Assembly (NCBI GenBank): GCA_020002185.1 | Contig: CM034543.1 | Span: forward strand, 3,185,334 to 3,249,333 | Direction of reading: 5' to 3' | From: Paraescarpia echinospica | Lineage: Eukaryota > Annelida > Polychaeta > Sabellida > Siboglinidae | DNA length: 64,000 nucleotides | In this document: piece by piece, positions 37,834 to 48,704 of the stretch | How positions within the stretch are numbered: position 1 is the stretch's first letter | Layout of the letters: every line of letters begins with the position of its first letter | Translations under genes and position numbers: made by a program | Notes under the pieces: model-generated | Told to the model about the DNA's origin: nothing | Database searches by the model: none | Seen by the model: only the letters and a program-made list of their open reading frames with translations

Positions 37834-39488
37834 ATTCGACATTAAATATATACCGACGATAAAGTCTGTGTCAGCTGTTCTCGGTTTTTTTTTAACCAGA
37901 TTGAAATCATTGCTCAACGCTGCCTTATGTACTGCTTCATCACCATCACCATCACCATCACCATCACCATCGACAGATGACCAAGAAGCTTGGCTGACGC
38001 TCACTATTGAAAGACACAGCGAATGTCGCACGCCACAAGCGGCTCGCGTATTTTACATTTAAGAAGCTGTGGACAGTCTGGTTCAGGCGAAATCATAGCA
38101 TTTATAATACATTGTACATCCTTGCATACCGTATCCTGTAGCAATGTATGGTCGAGACTTTTTTGTTGGGATCACTTCGTCGGACGGAGGATTAAGGGAC
38201 TATAAAGGGTTTTGTTTCTACCAAACATTATTCTTCGGGGAAGTTCATCCATGTGACATCAGGAAGGTTACTAGAAGAAATACCACGCGACACCGGAACC
38301 GATCATGAATAGGAACCGAAGTAGTTCAACAGCCTTCAAGTGTCGGCGATGCAAACAAGTCGCAGCCTGCAGGATTAATTGGAAATCAAATGGGTGTTTA
38401 CGGAGTTTCGAGGCGTCCACTGACACTTTTCATGAGTGCACGATGCACGGATAATACCGTTGATTAAGTATCCTTCAACAGCAATTTTCACAATTAATCC
38501 AGACATAAATTGGCTCACAAACAGCCCAATATTTACACAGACATTGGGAGGTTTCAATAACAAATGTTAGGTAGGGATAAAGCAGACAAACTGATAAGAC
38601 GAGCAAAATAGGATTTGACTAAATGACGAGATATATAAATAAATAAATATAGATATATTTATTTATGTCTGGATTAATTGTGAATATATATATATATATC
38701 GATTTATTCATGATATCAGTCCTGCAAAGTCGTTTGAAGTCGTATAGGCTGGAGTTCTGAAGAAAAAAACTGTTTCCCACTTTCCAATAATTTAATATGG
38801 TTGCAATTCATGTTTATTTTGATGTTGCAGAAAAACAGGTGTATGCACTTAAAATACTTGTTCAACTACTAGATAATAATAATACTAATAAATAATTCGC
38901 CCATAAATGTACTAATGCTTCTTTGTACACGTGCATAGAGTTTGCTTTGTACATTTGTAATTTGCGATTGCCTTTTTCGCGATCCAAAACTACGTGTGAA
39001 GACGGAGGCTCACAAATAGGCGACCAAGAAAGTCCCACATAGAACTACATCCAAAATTCATGGCATAGGAGAGAGTCGTGTAATTAACTGGAGTATTAAG
39101 TTATGAAAGCAGAGTGATATAAAACGTAATGCCTACAGGGAATACGAACGAATACGTGCACAAATGCAAGTAACACGGTATTAACAAAGCGGCTGGCGGC
39201 ATACACGTACGATATTGTCAAAGGTCAAATCGCTGACAAAACATTCGCAGTTCCACACAATCCCGAGCAGCAATAAAAGACAGCAATGATTGAATGGCTA
39301 CATATCTCATGTATATCAAGCACGTCTGGCGGGCTGGCTTGTAATTATTACGTCCTTTGTGGATTAGAGCGCAAACAAGATTTCCATCAAAAACCATACG
39401 ATCTAGAAGCCAAGAGGACATGGAAACAATTAACGCATCGATGGTTCAACTATTTTTCATATGTACAGGCACACGCACACACAGTCAT

Positions 39489-39754
<266 letters not shown>

Positions 39755-39987
39755 GAACATCGGACTCCTAATCGACATAATCCTGGTTCCAATCTTCTTC
39801 CTGCCATTTTGAAGCTTGGACAAAGTGTTTCATTCCACACCGCATCACTTCAGTCAACGGCATGACTGAATACCTGTCCATTCTCGAATTCGGATATCCG
39901 GGCTCTCGTCTCTGTTTTTACCCTTCGTGGTTAGAGACAGTTACGCGATTGTGAATAGCACGTAAATCTTATCATTCGTATGCGTTG

Positions 39988-40182
<195 letters not shown>

Positions 40183-40946
40183 ACGCATAGTCTTCACGCA
40201 ACAATTCCAGCTAGGGCTGAACGCTTCAGAGAGATGTCAAGATGGTGTACGAATGAACATGTATGCCGGTGAGTGAAGAGTACAACGCTTTGAGTAGTTG
40301 TAAAGACCGGATACCGCGTTATGTAAGAACTTACAGTAACAATTTCACTTGATGATGTCTCCCCACAAACTGAAATAACAGGCCCCTCCTTTGTCGCGGT
40401 AGCTGATAATAAGCCAGTTCTGAGTTCCAACTACGCGTGCGCTAACTCCCTTGTTACTCTTTCGGGTCAGAGTGCAATCGACATAAACAGTCGTTGACAA
40501 CGCAGCCATCTTCTGTTATTTACGCGATGTAAACGCAAACTATTGTCATGTATGAAGCTATTAGCACACTAGGTCCATTCAGGGAGTAACTCACTGGTAC
40601 AAATATCGAGCATAGTGTATAATATTATGGTAGATACATTGCATATTAAATAATATTTATGTCAAATTAGTAGCCTACTCGTCAACTCGGCACTTGTATT
40701 AGCAGTGTACGCACAACCTGAAAATTCGTGCCAGGTCAAATAAATATCGCTTTCTTAACGCTCTTGGTCTATTTTAATACGCGGTCTAATGTTGCACTGA
40801 CTCACGTGACACGTTCTGGTCATAGAGCTGCTTACATCTTAAAAATTTAGAATTGGTCTCCTCTTAGTCTCCTAGTCTCTAGTGTTGTCAACCCACATTC
40901 TAAAAGGCGTCTTTCATAGCTAAGATCTTTCAGTTCAGGAATAGGC

Positions 40947-41657
40947 TTAGTTGCTCTTCATTGTACTTTTTCTAGCTTATCTATGTCCTTCTTACGATAT
41001 GGCCTCCATGCTTGTATACAATATTCCAAACGAGGTCTAACTACTGCTTTGTACAGGGATACAATGAGCTGTTTGTCCTTATATGTGATATTTCTTCTAA
41101 TTAGCTCTAGTACTTGATTACCCTTTGAAGCAGCCATTCCACATTGCTCTGAAACTTTCATGGCAGCACAAACTGTAACTTTCCTTTACTGTTTTACCTA
41201 ATATGGTATCCCCTTATGTATTCTGTGTCTACAATTCCATGTGGAGCGCAGTAGCGCAGGGGTAAGAGCTTTGGACTTCCGACTGAGAGAACCCGGGTTC
41301 GAATCATATGCGGCGGTGTCGAACCTTGGGCGAGTTATTTTACTCTACGTTGCTTCAGTTCACTCAGCTGTATAACTGAGTACCTGGCTATAGACAGTGG
41401 TGGGCATTGGTGTACGAATAGTCTTCGCGATTTAATCGCAGCGTGGCTGAATGCTTCCCAGAGAAGTCGAGGTGGTATTCAATTGAACAGGTCTGCCAGG
41501 GAGTAAAGTGTAAGGTGCTTTGAGCAGTCCTGAGGACTGAGGACTGAGTACTGCGCTACATAAGAAGTTACTTTTATGTCATACGTGAATGCATTTATAT
41601 TTCCTAAAATTGTATAACATTTGCCATTTTTCAAGATCATTTGACTAATTTGGCTAG
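40947..41657. repeat. Segmental tandem duplication, partial copy 3
   Basis: It matches the first 0.7 kb of copies 1 and 2 (LINE fragment plus SINE), with more substitutions and small indels than copies 1 and 2 show between themselves. It ends at TTTGGCTAG, where another LINE-like string (ACAATATTCCAAATGTGG) begins before the Gypsy fragment. Confidence 0.9.
41249..41578 (+). repeat. tRNA-derived SINE inserted in LINE (copy 3)
   Basis: Same family and same LINE insertion site. The B-box context is CCCGGGTTCGAATC, closer to a canonical tRNA than CCCGTGTTCGAATC in the other two. The tail has an extra GACTGAG. Confidence 0.87.
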
Positions 41658-41689
41658 TAAACAATATTCCAAATGTGGCCTAACTATTT

Positions 41690-42800
41690 GGGGTTATTTG
41701 GATTGTACACTACTTCAGGAAGGAAGACAAATCGTTTACGCCAGTCGTGCTTTGACGGGCACATAGACCAGACATGCCATTATAGAGAAAGAGATGCTGG
41801 CCGTCGTCTTTGCTGTTGAGAAATGGCGTCAGTTTACCTATAGTCGCCCCATCCTTGTCTACAGTGACCACAAGCCACTTGAGGCAATAATAAAGAAACC
41901 TCTGGACAGAGCATCCAAGCGTCTTCAGGGCATGCTCCTACGTGCACTTGCACCTCGCTGACACCGTCACATGCCTTCTTGCCAGTGGACGGGAACAACC
42001 GACCACTGAGTTCGAAGCGATCCACGCTGTCAACCGTCTGCTCATGAGAGAAAATGTTGTCCAGGGCATTCGCAATGCCACCGTGCAAGATGCCAATCTA
42101 CAAGTGCTGATAGCTGTCCTACAACATGGCTAGCCCGAGAAACCAGATGTACCGCCACCTGCTGGGCCTTACTACCGCGGCGAAAGACTTGTGATTCCAC
42201 AATTCATGAGATCACAAATTAAGAAGGGTGTTCACCCAGGCCACGTTGGCATTGGAAGATGCTTAAGAAGAGCAAGGGAGTTGATGTACTACCCTGGCAT
42301 GAATGCAGAAATCAAAGAGTCAGACTAAGGAAACTCTGATGAGCCATGATGTGCCGGACCGTCCATGGCAGAATGTCGGTGTCGACCTGTTCTCTTATCA
42401 AGGAAAGGACTACTTAGTCACCACTGACTACAGATCGAACGTCTGGGAAATAGATTAACTACCAACCACTGGCTCCAAGGCAATAATCATAAAGCTCAAA
42501 GGTCACTTTGCTAGGATGAGCATCCCGGACACTGTAGTTACTGACAATGGTCCACAGCTGGTGTCAGACGAGTTCGCCCATTTCAGTAAGAAATGGGGAT
42601 TCGAACATGTGACGACATCTCCACACCACAGTCGCTCAAACGGCAAGGTGAAATCATCAGTGAAAGCTGCAAAGAAGATGATCAAGAAAGCACAATGCGC
42701 TGGTGATGACCAATAGTTAGCACTGCTGAATATTCGCAATACTCCAACTCAATAGATGGATAGTAGTCCTGCACAGAGGCTACTAGGTAGGTGGACGAAG
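41690..42800 (+). pseudogene. Ty3/Gypsy LTR retrotransposon pol remnant
   Basis: RNase H is recognisable from IVYASRALTGT, IIEKEMLAVVFAVEKWRQF and LVYSDHKPLEAIIKK. An integrase zinc-region fragment (GVHPGHVGIGRCLRRARELM) and core (DTVVTDNGPQLVSDEF, TSPHHSRSNGKVKS) follow. Stops and frameshifts separate the pieces (for example TAG after ALTGT). The expected catalytic Glu of the integrase D,D-35-E triad is Lys in NGKVKS. gag, protease and RT are absent, so this is a dead 5'-truncated fragment. Confidence 0.9.
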
Positions 42801-43244
42801 ACAATTCTTCCAACAGTTCAGTTTTCTGGAGTCGCGGCCGTCTGTGCAGCAACGTGAAACGGATATGCTGAAAAGGACACAACGCCGTCAAGCCAAGTAC
42901 TATATCAAATGTGTGTTGACTTGTGGATGCTCCATTCTGTTTCATATGTCCATGTTTTCCATGTTCGTATGAGTATGACATGTCTGGTGCTATTCTCATA
43001 ATTGAGCGTGTGCATGTTGGCAATGCCATTTTGGCTTTAGCAGGAGCGTTGCTGTTGTAGTGAAATATAGTGTGTTATGTAGTGTTTAGTGTTAGCGGGA
43101 ACGTTTTGTGATACAGTTATGTAGCATTCAAGTTATGGCAAGTTTATTCTATTTATATCACTACGATGCATTTGTGCTGATCCATTGTCGTAATGAGTTG
43201 GTTACAATACGTTAGTACGTTTTGGTTAAGTACATGTTGCTTGT
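42801..43244. other. Region between integrase remnant and LTR
   Basis: Non-coding, presumably the decayed 3' part of the Gypsy element. Confidence 0.4.
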
Positions 43245-43340
43245 AAAACGGAGGGAATGTAACAATGTCACTTAATGATGTCTCCCCAGAAAGTGAAATA
43301 ACAGGCCGCTCCCTTGTCGCGGCAGCCACATTTAATAAAG
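43245..43340 (+). repeat. Probable polypurine tract and start of Gypsy 3' LTR
   Basis: AAAACGGAGGGAA sits directly before TGTAACAATGTCAC, the arrangement of a polypurine tract abutting an LTR that begins TG. It lies downstream of the integrase remnant in the same orientation. The LTR-like start recurs at about 33,336 and 40,337. I could not place the LTR end. Confidence 0.55.
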
Positions 43341-44855
43341 TTTGGTTTAGTAGAACTGTCGCCACTGTTCTGCTTGTACATTCTAAAATCCATACGGTTA
43401 GGCCCGAGTAAAAGATCGTAACACTTACCGTTATCTTGTTTAAAGTAAACAAATATGTTTAACGACAACGCGTTGTTTTGGTGAGATTACGAAGAAGTGC
43501 TATTGACGTCAATATCTCCAATGTGGAGACAAGAGTAGATACAACGAAGACATTGACCGCCATGTTATCATGTATTATGCATGGCAATATATTATTTGCA
43601 ATAGGCCTTTGAATATTTGACACGAATACCGCACGCGGGAGAGATCACGTATCTTATTATGACTCGACAGTGGAACAATTTTTTGGTTTAATGAACCAGA
43701 ACGGAAATTATTTACCAAGTCCAAGACCGTGTTATTGACTCGAATTCTTCGCTTAGAGTTAGACATAGTACTAAAGTGAAGTCACGACACGGTGATAACA
43801 TACGACACCACAATGAGACCTAATTACTTTTTACCGACGACCCTGTTTCCCCCGGTTGTATAAGACAGCAATTAGTAAATAATCATTGAATGACAACCGC
43901 GGCAATATGTGCTCATTGTTCTGTTTAAAAGAGCATTAATCGCATGACCCCGTGACACAGTGGAACTACTCTATTGAAAAACGCCCGTCCTAAGGCGTGT
44001 CCAGTCATCACAGTTGACCTAGTGCAGTTTTCAAAACACCATCTTTTGCAGATCGACCTAAAGCTATTAATTAAATTAACGAAAAGAGCAACGTCATATC
44101 TCACGAATCCGGCGTGACATTCACGCGTTCCACGGTCATCGCATACGGTCACGTCGTGTTGTGACTAACGCCAACATTTTTGTTTCCGCTTTACCACCCA
44201 GCAAACACATAATATATTTATAACATTTTAGAAAGGTTACGTCTGCGTGATTTCTTAACACCCAAGCAGGAATGCTATCAGGCCGCGTAACTTTGTTTAC
44301 CTTAACATTCTTTAATGCTCATTTACTGTGAATAATTGATTATTCTTATTTAAACGAGATAAATGTTCACTTACAGATACAAAAAACTCGTTCATTCTGT
44401 TGGCTAGTAAAGCACAATCACCGTCCGTTCTTTTGTCTTAAGTCCTTTTTTTTTTTCATATGTTCCCTCCCTGTCTGCATTATTTGTTCCTACGTGTACT
44501 AGAATAGACCCTCCCTTGCCATGCCACAATACCTTCTCTACCCCAATCCTGTCGCACGCAGAAACGTGATGTTACCACATTGTGTATCGCTATATATATA
44601 TAACATGTTTCCTTCTGTGTCACGAATGGGCAAAACCAGCCAAACAAACGTTTGAAAATACGTACTCTGATCACTTCTGTACATATGTGCTCACTGGGAC
44701 ATTATAGTTCATACAAAAGATACAGAACAATGTAATTTAAATGCATTTGCGGTGCTGCTTCTGTGTTGTCGCTGCCATTGTCATTGTCAAGCCGATATCA
44801 GTAACGTACACAGTTTCGTTCATAACGTCTATGCAAATAGCGTACCCGTTATAGC
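43341..44855. other. Intergenic DNA
   Basis: No gene recognised. It may contain the rest of the LTR near its left end. Confidence 0.4.
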
Positions 44856-45179
44856 CGGGATACATAGGCACTTTTCGCCAGACCAGATCAGACCAAACCA
44901 GACTCCCGCCGACGGCAGTGTATCCACTATACCGACTGCGCCATACTCTAAGCAGGCGTGACGTCATTATCACGTAAACTTGAAAATTGTCTACTACATC
45001 GACGTTTACGTGATTATGACGTCACGCCGGTTCCGAGTATAGCACAGTCGGTATCGGTCGATGTAGCGGATAGGCTTACACTGCAGTCGGGGTGAGTCTA
45101 GCTGGCCTGGTTTGGCCTAGTCTGGTGTGGTCGGGTCTGGTCTGGTCGGATCGGGCAAAAAGTGCCAGTGTATTCCAGC
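44856..45179. mobile_element. Palindromic foldback MITE with paired TGACGTCA sites
   Basis: The left end GATACATAGGCACTTTTCGC and the right end GCAAAAAGTGCCAGTGTATTC are imperfect inverted repeats, and CAGACCAG/CTGGTCTG clusters lie inside both. The centre has arms 44,955-44,979 and 45,004-45,028 that pair at 24 of 25 positions, each containing a TGACGTCA octamer. There is no ORF. Partial copies lie at 1,988-2,160, 33,005-33,060 and 39,988-40,046. The superfamily is unknown. Confidence 0.85.
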
Positions 45180-45191
45180 CTTTAATGTCAG

Positions 45192-45776
45192 CTAGACGTA
45201 AGTCGTAACCGTCACGTCATCATACCCGGGACTAGAGTCGGGCACCGACAACACACGACACAATCCGGAGAACTTTCCTGGCAAAGTCTGCAGCCAACGA
45301 CGACACTTTTCGACGCTTTCTTCATCTACGATCTGGTTGTCGTCGACTTCCGTGGGCCCGTTGGTGTCACACGCCAGCGCGTCACACCCTGGATGCGTCA
45401 GTCGTTGTCTGGCCGTCTGTGGCCTCCGAAAACGTTCTGACAGCAACTGCTGGCGGTGTGTATTACCTGCGCGACTCGTGATTTCTCCCATGCTATGTCG
45501 CTTTGCTAGTAGAGGTCTCGGTACCTGACGCTTCTGGTGGCACGGACCGTTGTCAATGCACATGCACGTGTCATCTGAGGCCGTGTGCATTTGCGAGCTG
45601 AGCTTTGTGGGACACGTTGCGACCGTCTTGAGCGTGGCGCGGGGCGTTGCGGCGATGCTCGGCAGCCTGACGGGAGGGTCCCCGCGCGGGTCCGTTAACG
45701 TGTCGTCTAGGGACCTACTGCGGACGCCCCATAAGCTACGTGCTGTACGAGGGGGACTGGGCATGGTCCTTGTCAT
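45192..45776 (-). CDS. Unrecognised 194-residue protein or exon
   Basis: An ATG-to-TAG frame, with an in-frame stop 13 codons upstream of the ATG. It is clearly richer in GC and CpG than its surroundings. The predicted protein is basic and Pro/Arg/Ser-rich over the first 130 residues. A more structured end contains VEKCRRWLQTLPGKFSGLCR and VLSVPDSSPG, which looks like a conserved short motif, but I cannot name the family. It could be a single-exon gene or a large exon. It is bordered by the foldback MITE 13 bp past its stop. A homology search of the C-terminal 60 residues would decide. Confidence 0.45.
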   Translation of the reverse strand: MTRTMPSPPRTARSLWGVRSRSLDDTLTDPRGDPPVRLPSIAATPRATLKTVATCPTKLSSQMHTASDDTCMCIDNGPCHQKRQVPRPLLAKRHSMGEITSRAGNTHRQQLLSERFRRPQTARQRLTHPGCDALACDTNGPTEVDDNQIVDEESVEKCRRWLQTLPGKFSGLCRVLSVPDSSPGYDDVTVTTYV

Positions 45777-45864
45777 CTGTGACCTTGAGTGGGTTCGGTG
45801 TCGCTGAGATCACGTGTCCTCAAGATGTGTCCACCTAGCAAGCAGATTCACATTTAGATAGTTA

Positions 45865-45903
<39 letters not shown>

Positions 45904-46120
45904 CGTTAAGAAACTCTCAATTACAGTGATTTAAAAATTAACTTCAAGTAATTTATGCTCTGCGATCCTTCCGTTGCCCTAATTCCTCTTCCCTACCGCG
46001 CACACTTACCTGCATCTTTTGTATGTGCTACATCTCGCTTTAAAATAACTTTTAAATATATTTTAAAAATAGTTTTTCATCATTGTTCCCAATACCGTTT
46101 CTTCTCGCTCTTCACATAAC
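45777..46120. other. Region upstream of the 194-residue ORF
   Basis: Contains a TA microsatellite (45,872-45,897). No clear promoter elements. Confidence 0.45.
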
Positions 46121-46500
46121 TAACATGTTCCACTAGGTATATCTACATACTACTACATCTAACATGTTCCTCTAGGTATATCTACATACTACTTACATCT
46201 ACCATGTTCCACTAGGTATATCTACTTACTACTACATGTACCAAGTTCCACTAGGTATATCTGCATACTACTATATCTACCAAGTTCCACTAGGTATATC
46301 TACATACTACTACATCTAACATGTTCCTCTAGGTATATCTACATACTACTTACATCTACCATGTTCCACTAGGTATATCTACTTACTACTACATCTACCA
46401 AGTTCCACTAGGTATATCTGCATACTACTACATCTACCAAGTTCCACTAGGTATATCTACATACTACTACATCTAACATGTTCCACTAGGTATCTGTACA
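46121..46500. repeat. 39-bp minisatellite, about 10 units
   Basis: Units follow AACATGTTCCACTAGGTATA then TCTACATACTACTACATCT with alternating ACATGTT/CCAAGTT variants. The order of variants repeats, suggesting a two- to four-unit higher-order pattern. Confidence 0.93.
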
Positions 46501-46589
46501 TACTATTATATCTCTACACAACTCTATATTACCTACTCCATCTCTTTTCTATTTCCCTTTGTGCAATGTCCTTGTCTCTCCATCTATAC

Positions 46590-46644
46590 ACACGCACGCA
46601 CACACACACACACACACACACTTTCTCTCTCTTCCTCCCTCCCT

Positions 46645-46717
<73 letters not shown>
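46590..46717. repeat. CA then CT microsatellite
   Basis: A CA run followed by CTCCCTCC and a long CT run. Associated ORFs are artefacts. Confidence 0.96.
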
Positions 46718-46719
<2 letters not shown>

Positions 46720-46769
46720 CCCACACAAAATACATCCAGTTTCACAAATAGCACTTACCTCGTGAAATA

Positions 46770-47930
46770 GTCGGCGATATCTCAAGCTCAAGTCGTGTGA
46801 CATTAAACACGTCACCAGATGGTTATTCGTATACACCCCTGTCGCAACAGGAACTTCCTAGATGTGCGGAGAGACATAACCGGTCATGTCCGAGCCACAA
46901 ATCGTACGTTTTGACAAATATCCTGATGGCGAAACTGTGTGTTGAATTCGATGTCGTAACTTCCGGTAATCTTGATTACAATACTGGTGAAACCATCTCA
47001 TGCGGGCACTAGCTCAATTAAAGAAGACGCTATCGGGTCTCCACAGGAAGAATATTGCCTGTAGCTGCGGTTGTCCGATTCAACTACGCGTATATAAAAC
47101 TGGTAACTGTATCACGCACATGCCGGTTCAACACGCACATGCCTGTTCAGCGACAACAGCAACAGTCAACACGTCGATGTCGTTTTACATATATGTATGT
47201 GGCGAAAGTGCATCGACTTCACACATATATTAGATATCATACCTTGCCAACACAACGTCTTGTATATACACCCGTACTTTAACCGTCGTGTAATGGTTCC
47301 GTGCTTGAGTCACTAATTCGGACGTTCTTTGACCTGCACTTCTCAGGTAGTTGGCCCGGTATTTGAAAGTGTCTTCAGCGACGTGTGACAGAAAGAGTCT
47401 TTGAACGACGCAGAGCCCAAGGAACGCGCGCGACGCGGCACTTTAAAGAGTGCCTCGAGTAAACACTGGTGTGGGCTTAATACCAACGGGTCGTCACGGC
47501 TGACGCATTCATGGTGCTCATTCAAAGACTTTGAAGAGGGTCACGCGTCAGAACTGGCCTTTTTGTGTTCCGCGTCACCGCGACGAGTAGGTTATTTACG
47601 ATATAGATGTGGTGTTTCGGCGGATTGTAAGCCCCAACACTGTCGCGGCTAGCAAAAATGTTCTCGTTAACACTGCGTTGTTTGTTATTCAATTGCAGCG
47701 TGGGTGGTAATTATTGGTAAGACGTCAGCTGAATTGGTTGATTTGAATGTGGGACCACAGCGTACGCGTCGATCACCAAAGGGACTTGCAGATAACCCAA
47801 CCGAAGTCCGCTATGTTGCCGAAAGATATGTCTATATTAAATCTGAATGTCAGGCACTTATTGCTTTAAAGTTGGTTCGTTCCCACGCTCCTGGCTATAC
47901 TGCAACTGTTTCAGCGAACTTCCTGCTAAT
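46770..47930. other. Intergenic DNA before the 68-bp minisatellite
   Basis: Short ORFs at 47,401-47,652 and 47,704-47,976 (the second runs into the minisatellite) have no recognisable domains. Confidence 0.4.
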
Positions 47931-48044
47931 GATTACACGACGGAGCAGACAGTTCCCCTGGGGACCAAATGGTTAATCTATACTCCAGTCTATATAACAG
48001 TTACATGACGGAGCAGACCGTTCCCCTGGGGAACTAATGGTTAA
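47931..48044. repeat. Left end of the 68-bp minisatellite
   Basis: Just under two units, including GACGGAGCAGACAGTTCCCC and TTAATCTATACTCCAGTCTA, are identical in type to the array that resumes at 53,317. The Kolobok-like element separates the two parts. Confidence 0.92.
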
Positions 48045-48324
48045 AGGCCATATCCTGGAATAAAATGTGCTCTGTCCCTTAATAACAAATGGTTGATACC
48101 CTTTCAAATGATGATAGTGCCAAAATGTTTAAATATCGTATATGAGCATACGACATAAAAAGAGCCTTTAAATTTGCCATTTTACGGAAACTCCCGAGCG
48201 ATGCTGGGTTTGCATTTGTTACTGAAACGTGACGTCAGTTGTGGTTCCGCCGTCAGTTAGTGCAGCGGCTTCACCCCTGCGGCCCTGTGCAGTCGCGCGG
48301 TGTCATGTAAACAACTCGATACAA

Positions 48325-48600
48325 ATGGCGGCTTACTTGACGAATTCAGAGAGCGATATCAATTTTGACGCGGATCACGAAACGTTTGATCATATATATT
48401 TCGGTGACAGTGAGGATGACATTGCCGAGATCGACAATGTTGATGTTAGTCAGCACGTTGTGGCACCGTATAGACACGAACCAGTGAAGATGAACGAGAG
48501 CGGTAACGAGGCACGCTGTTTTTCGAAGCTGAGAAAAAAGATTGAAGAAGCGGATCGCAGGTTGTATGGTAGTTGTTTTAGCCAGGCTTTTTGTTGGTTG
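48325..48600 (+). pseudogene. N-terminal fragment of a possible Kolobok-like transposon protein
   Basis: An ATG frame inside the left arm of the transposon begins MAAYLTNSESDINFDAD. It is very acidic, then carries VAPYRHEPVKMNESG and RKKIEEADRRLYG. The acidic start followed by a PYxxEPV-type motif recalls N-termini of transposon-associated proteins in invertebrates, but this is a weak resemblance. The frame is cut by the LINE 5' end (about 48,600). TATG/GTAGTT at 48,573 could also be a splice donor. Confidence 0.4.
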
Positions 48601-48704
48601 CCCTGTCCAGTATTAGGCTAGATGGAAAAACCCAGAAAAAACAGTGCTAGTGTAAAGAGCAAGCAACACGAAAAATCGTCCCAATCGACGGCACCGGATC
48701 ATAA

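Larger units (their letters stand above)
40840..41657 (-). pseudogene. CR1-like LINE fragment, antisense (copy 3)
   Basis: A C-terminal RT fragment with MKVSEQCGMAASKGNQVLEL and RPRLEYCIQAWRPYRKKDID. It is less damaged over 40,958-41,161 than in the other copies and is interrupted by the third SINE copy. Confidence 0.87.
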
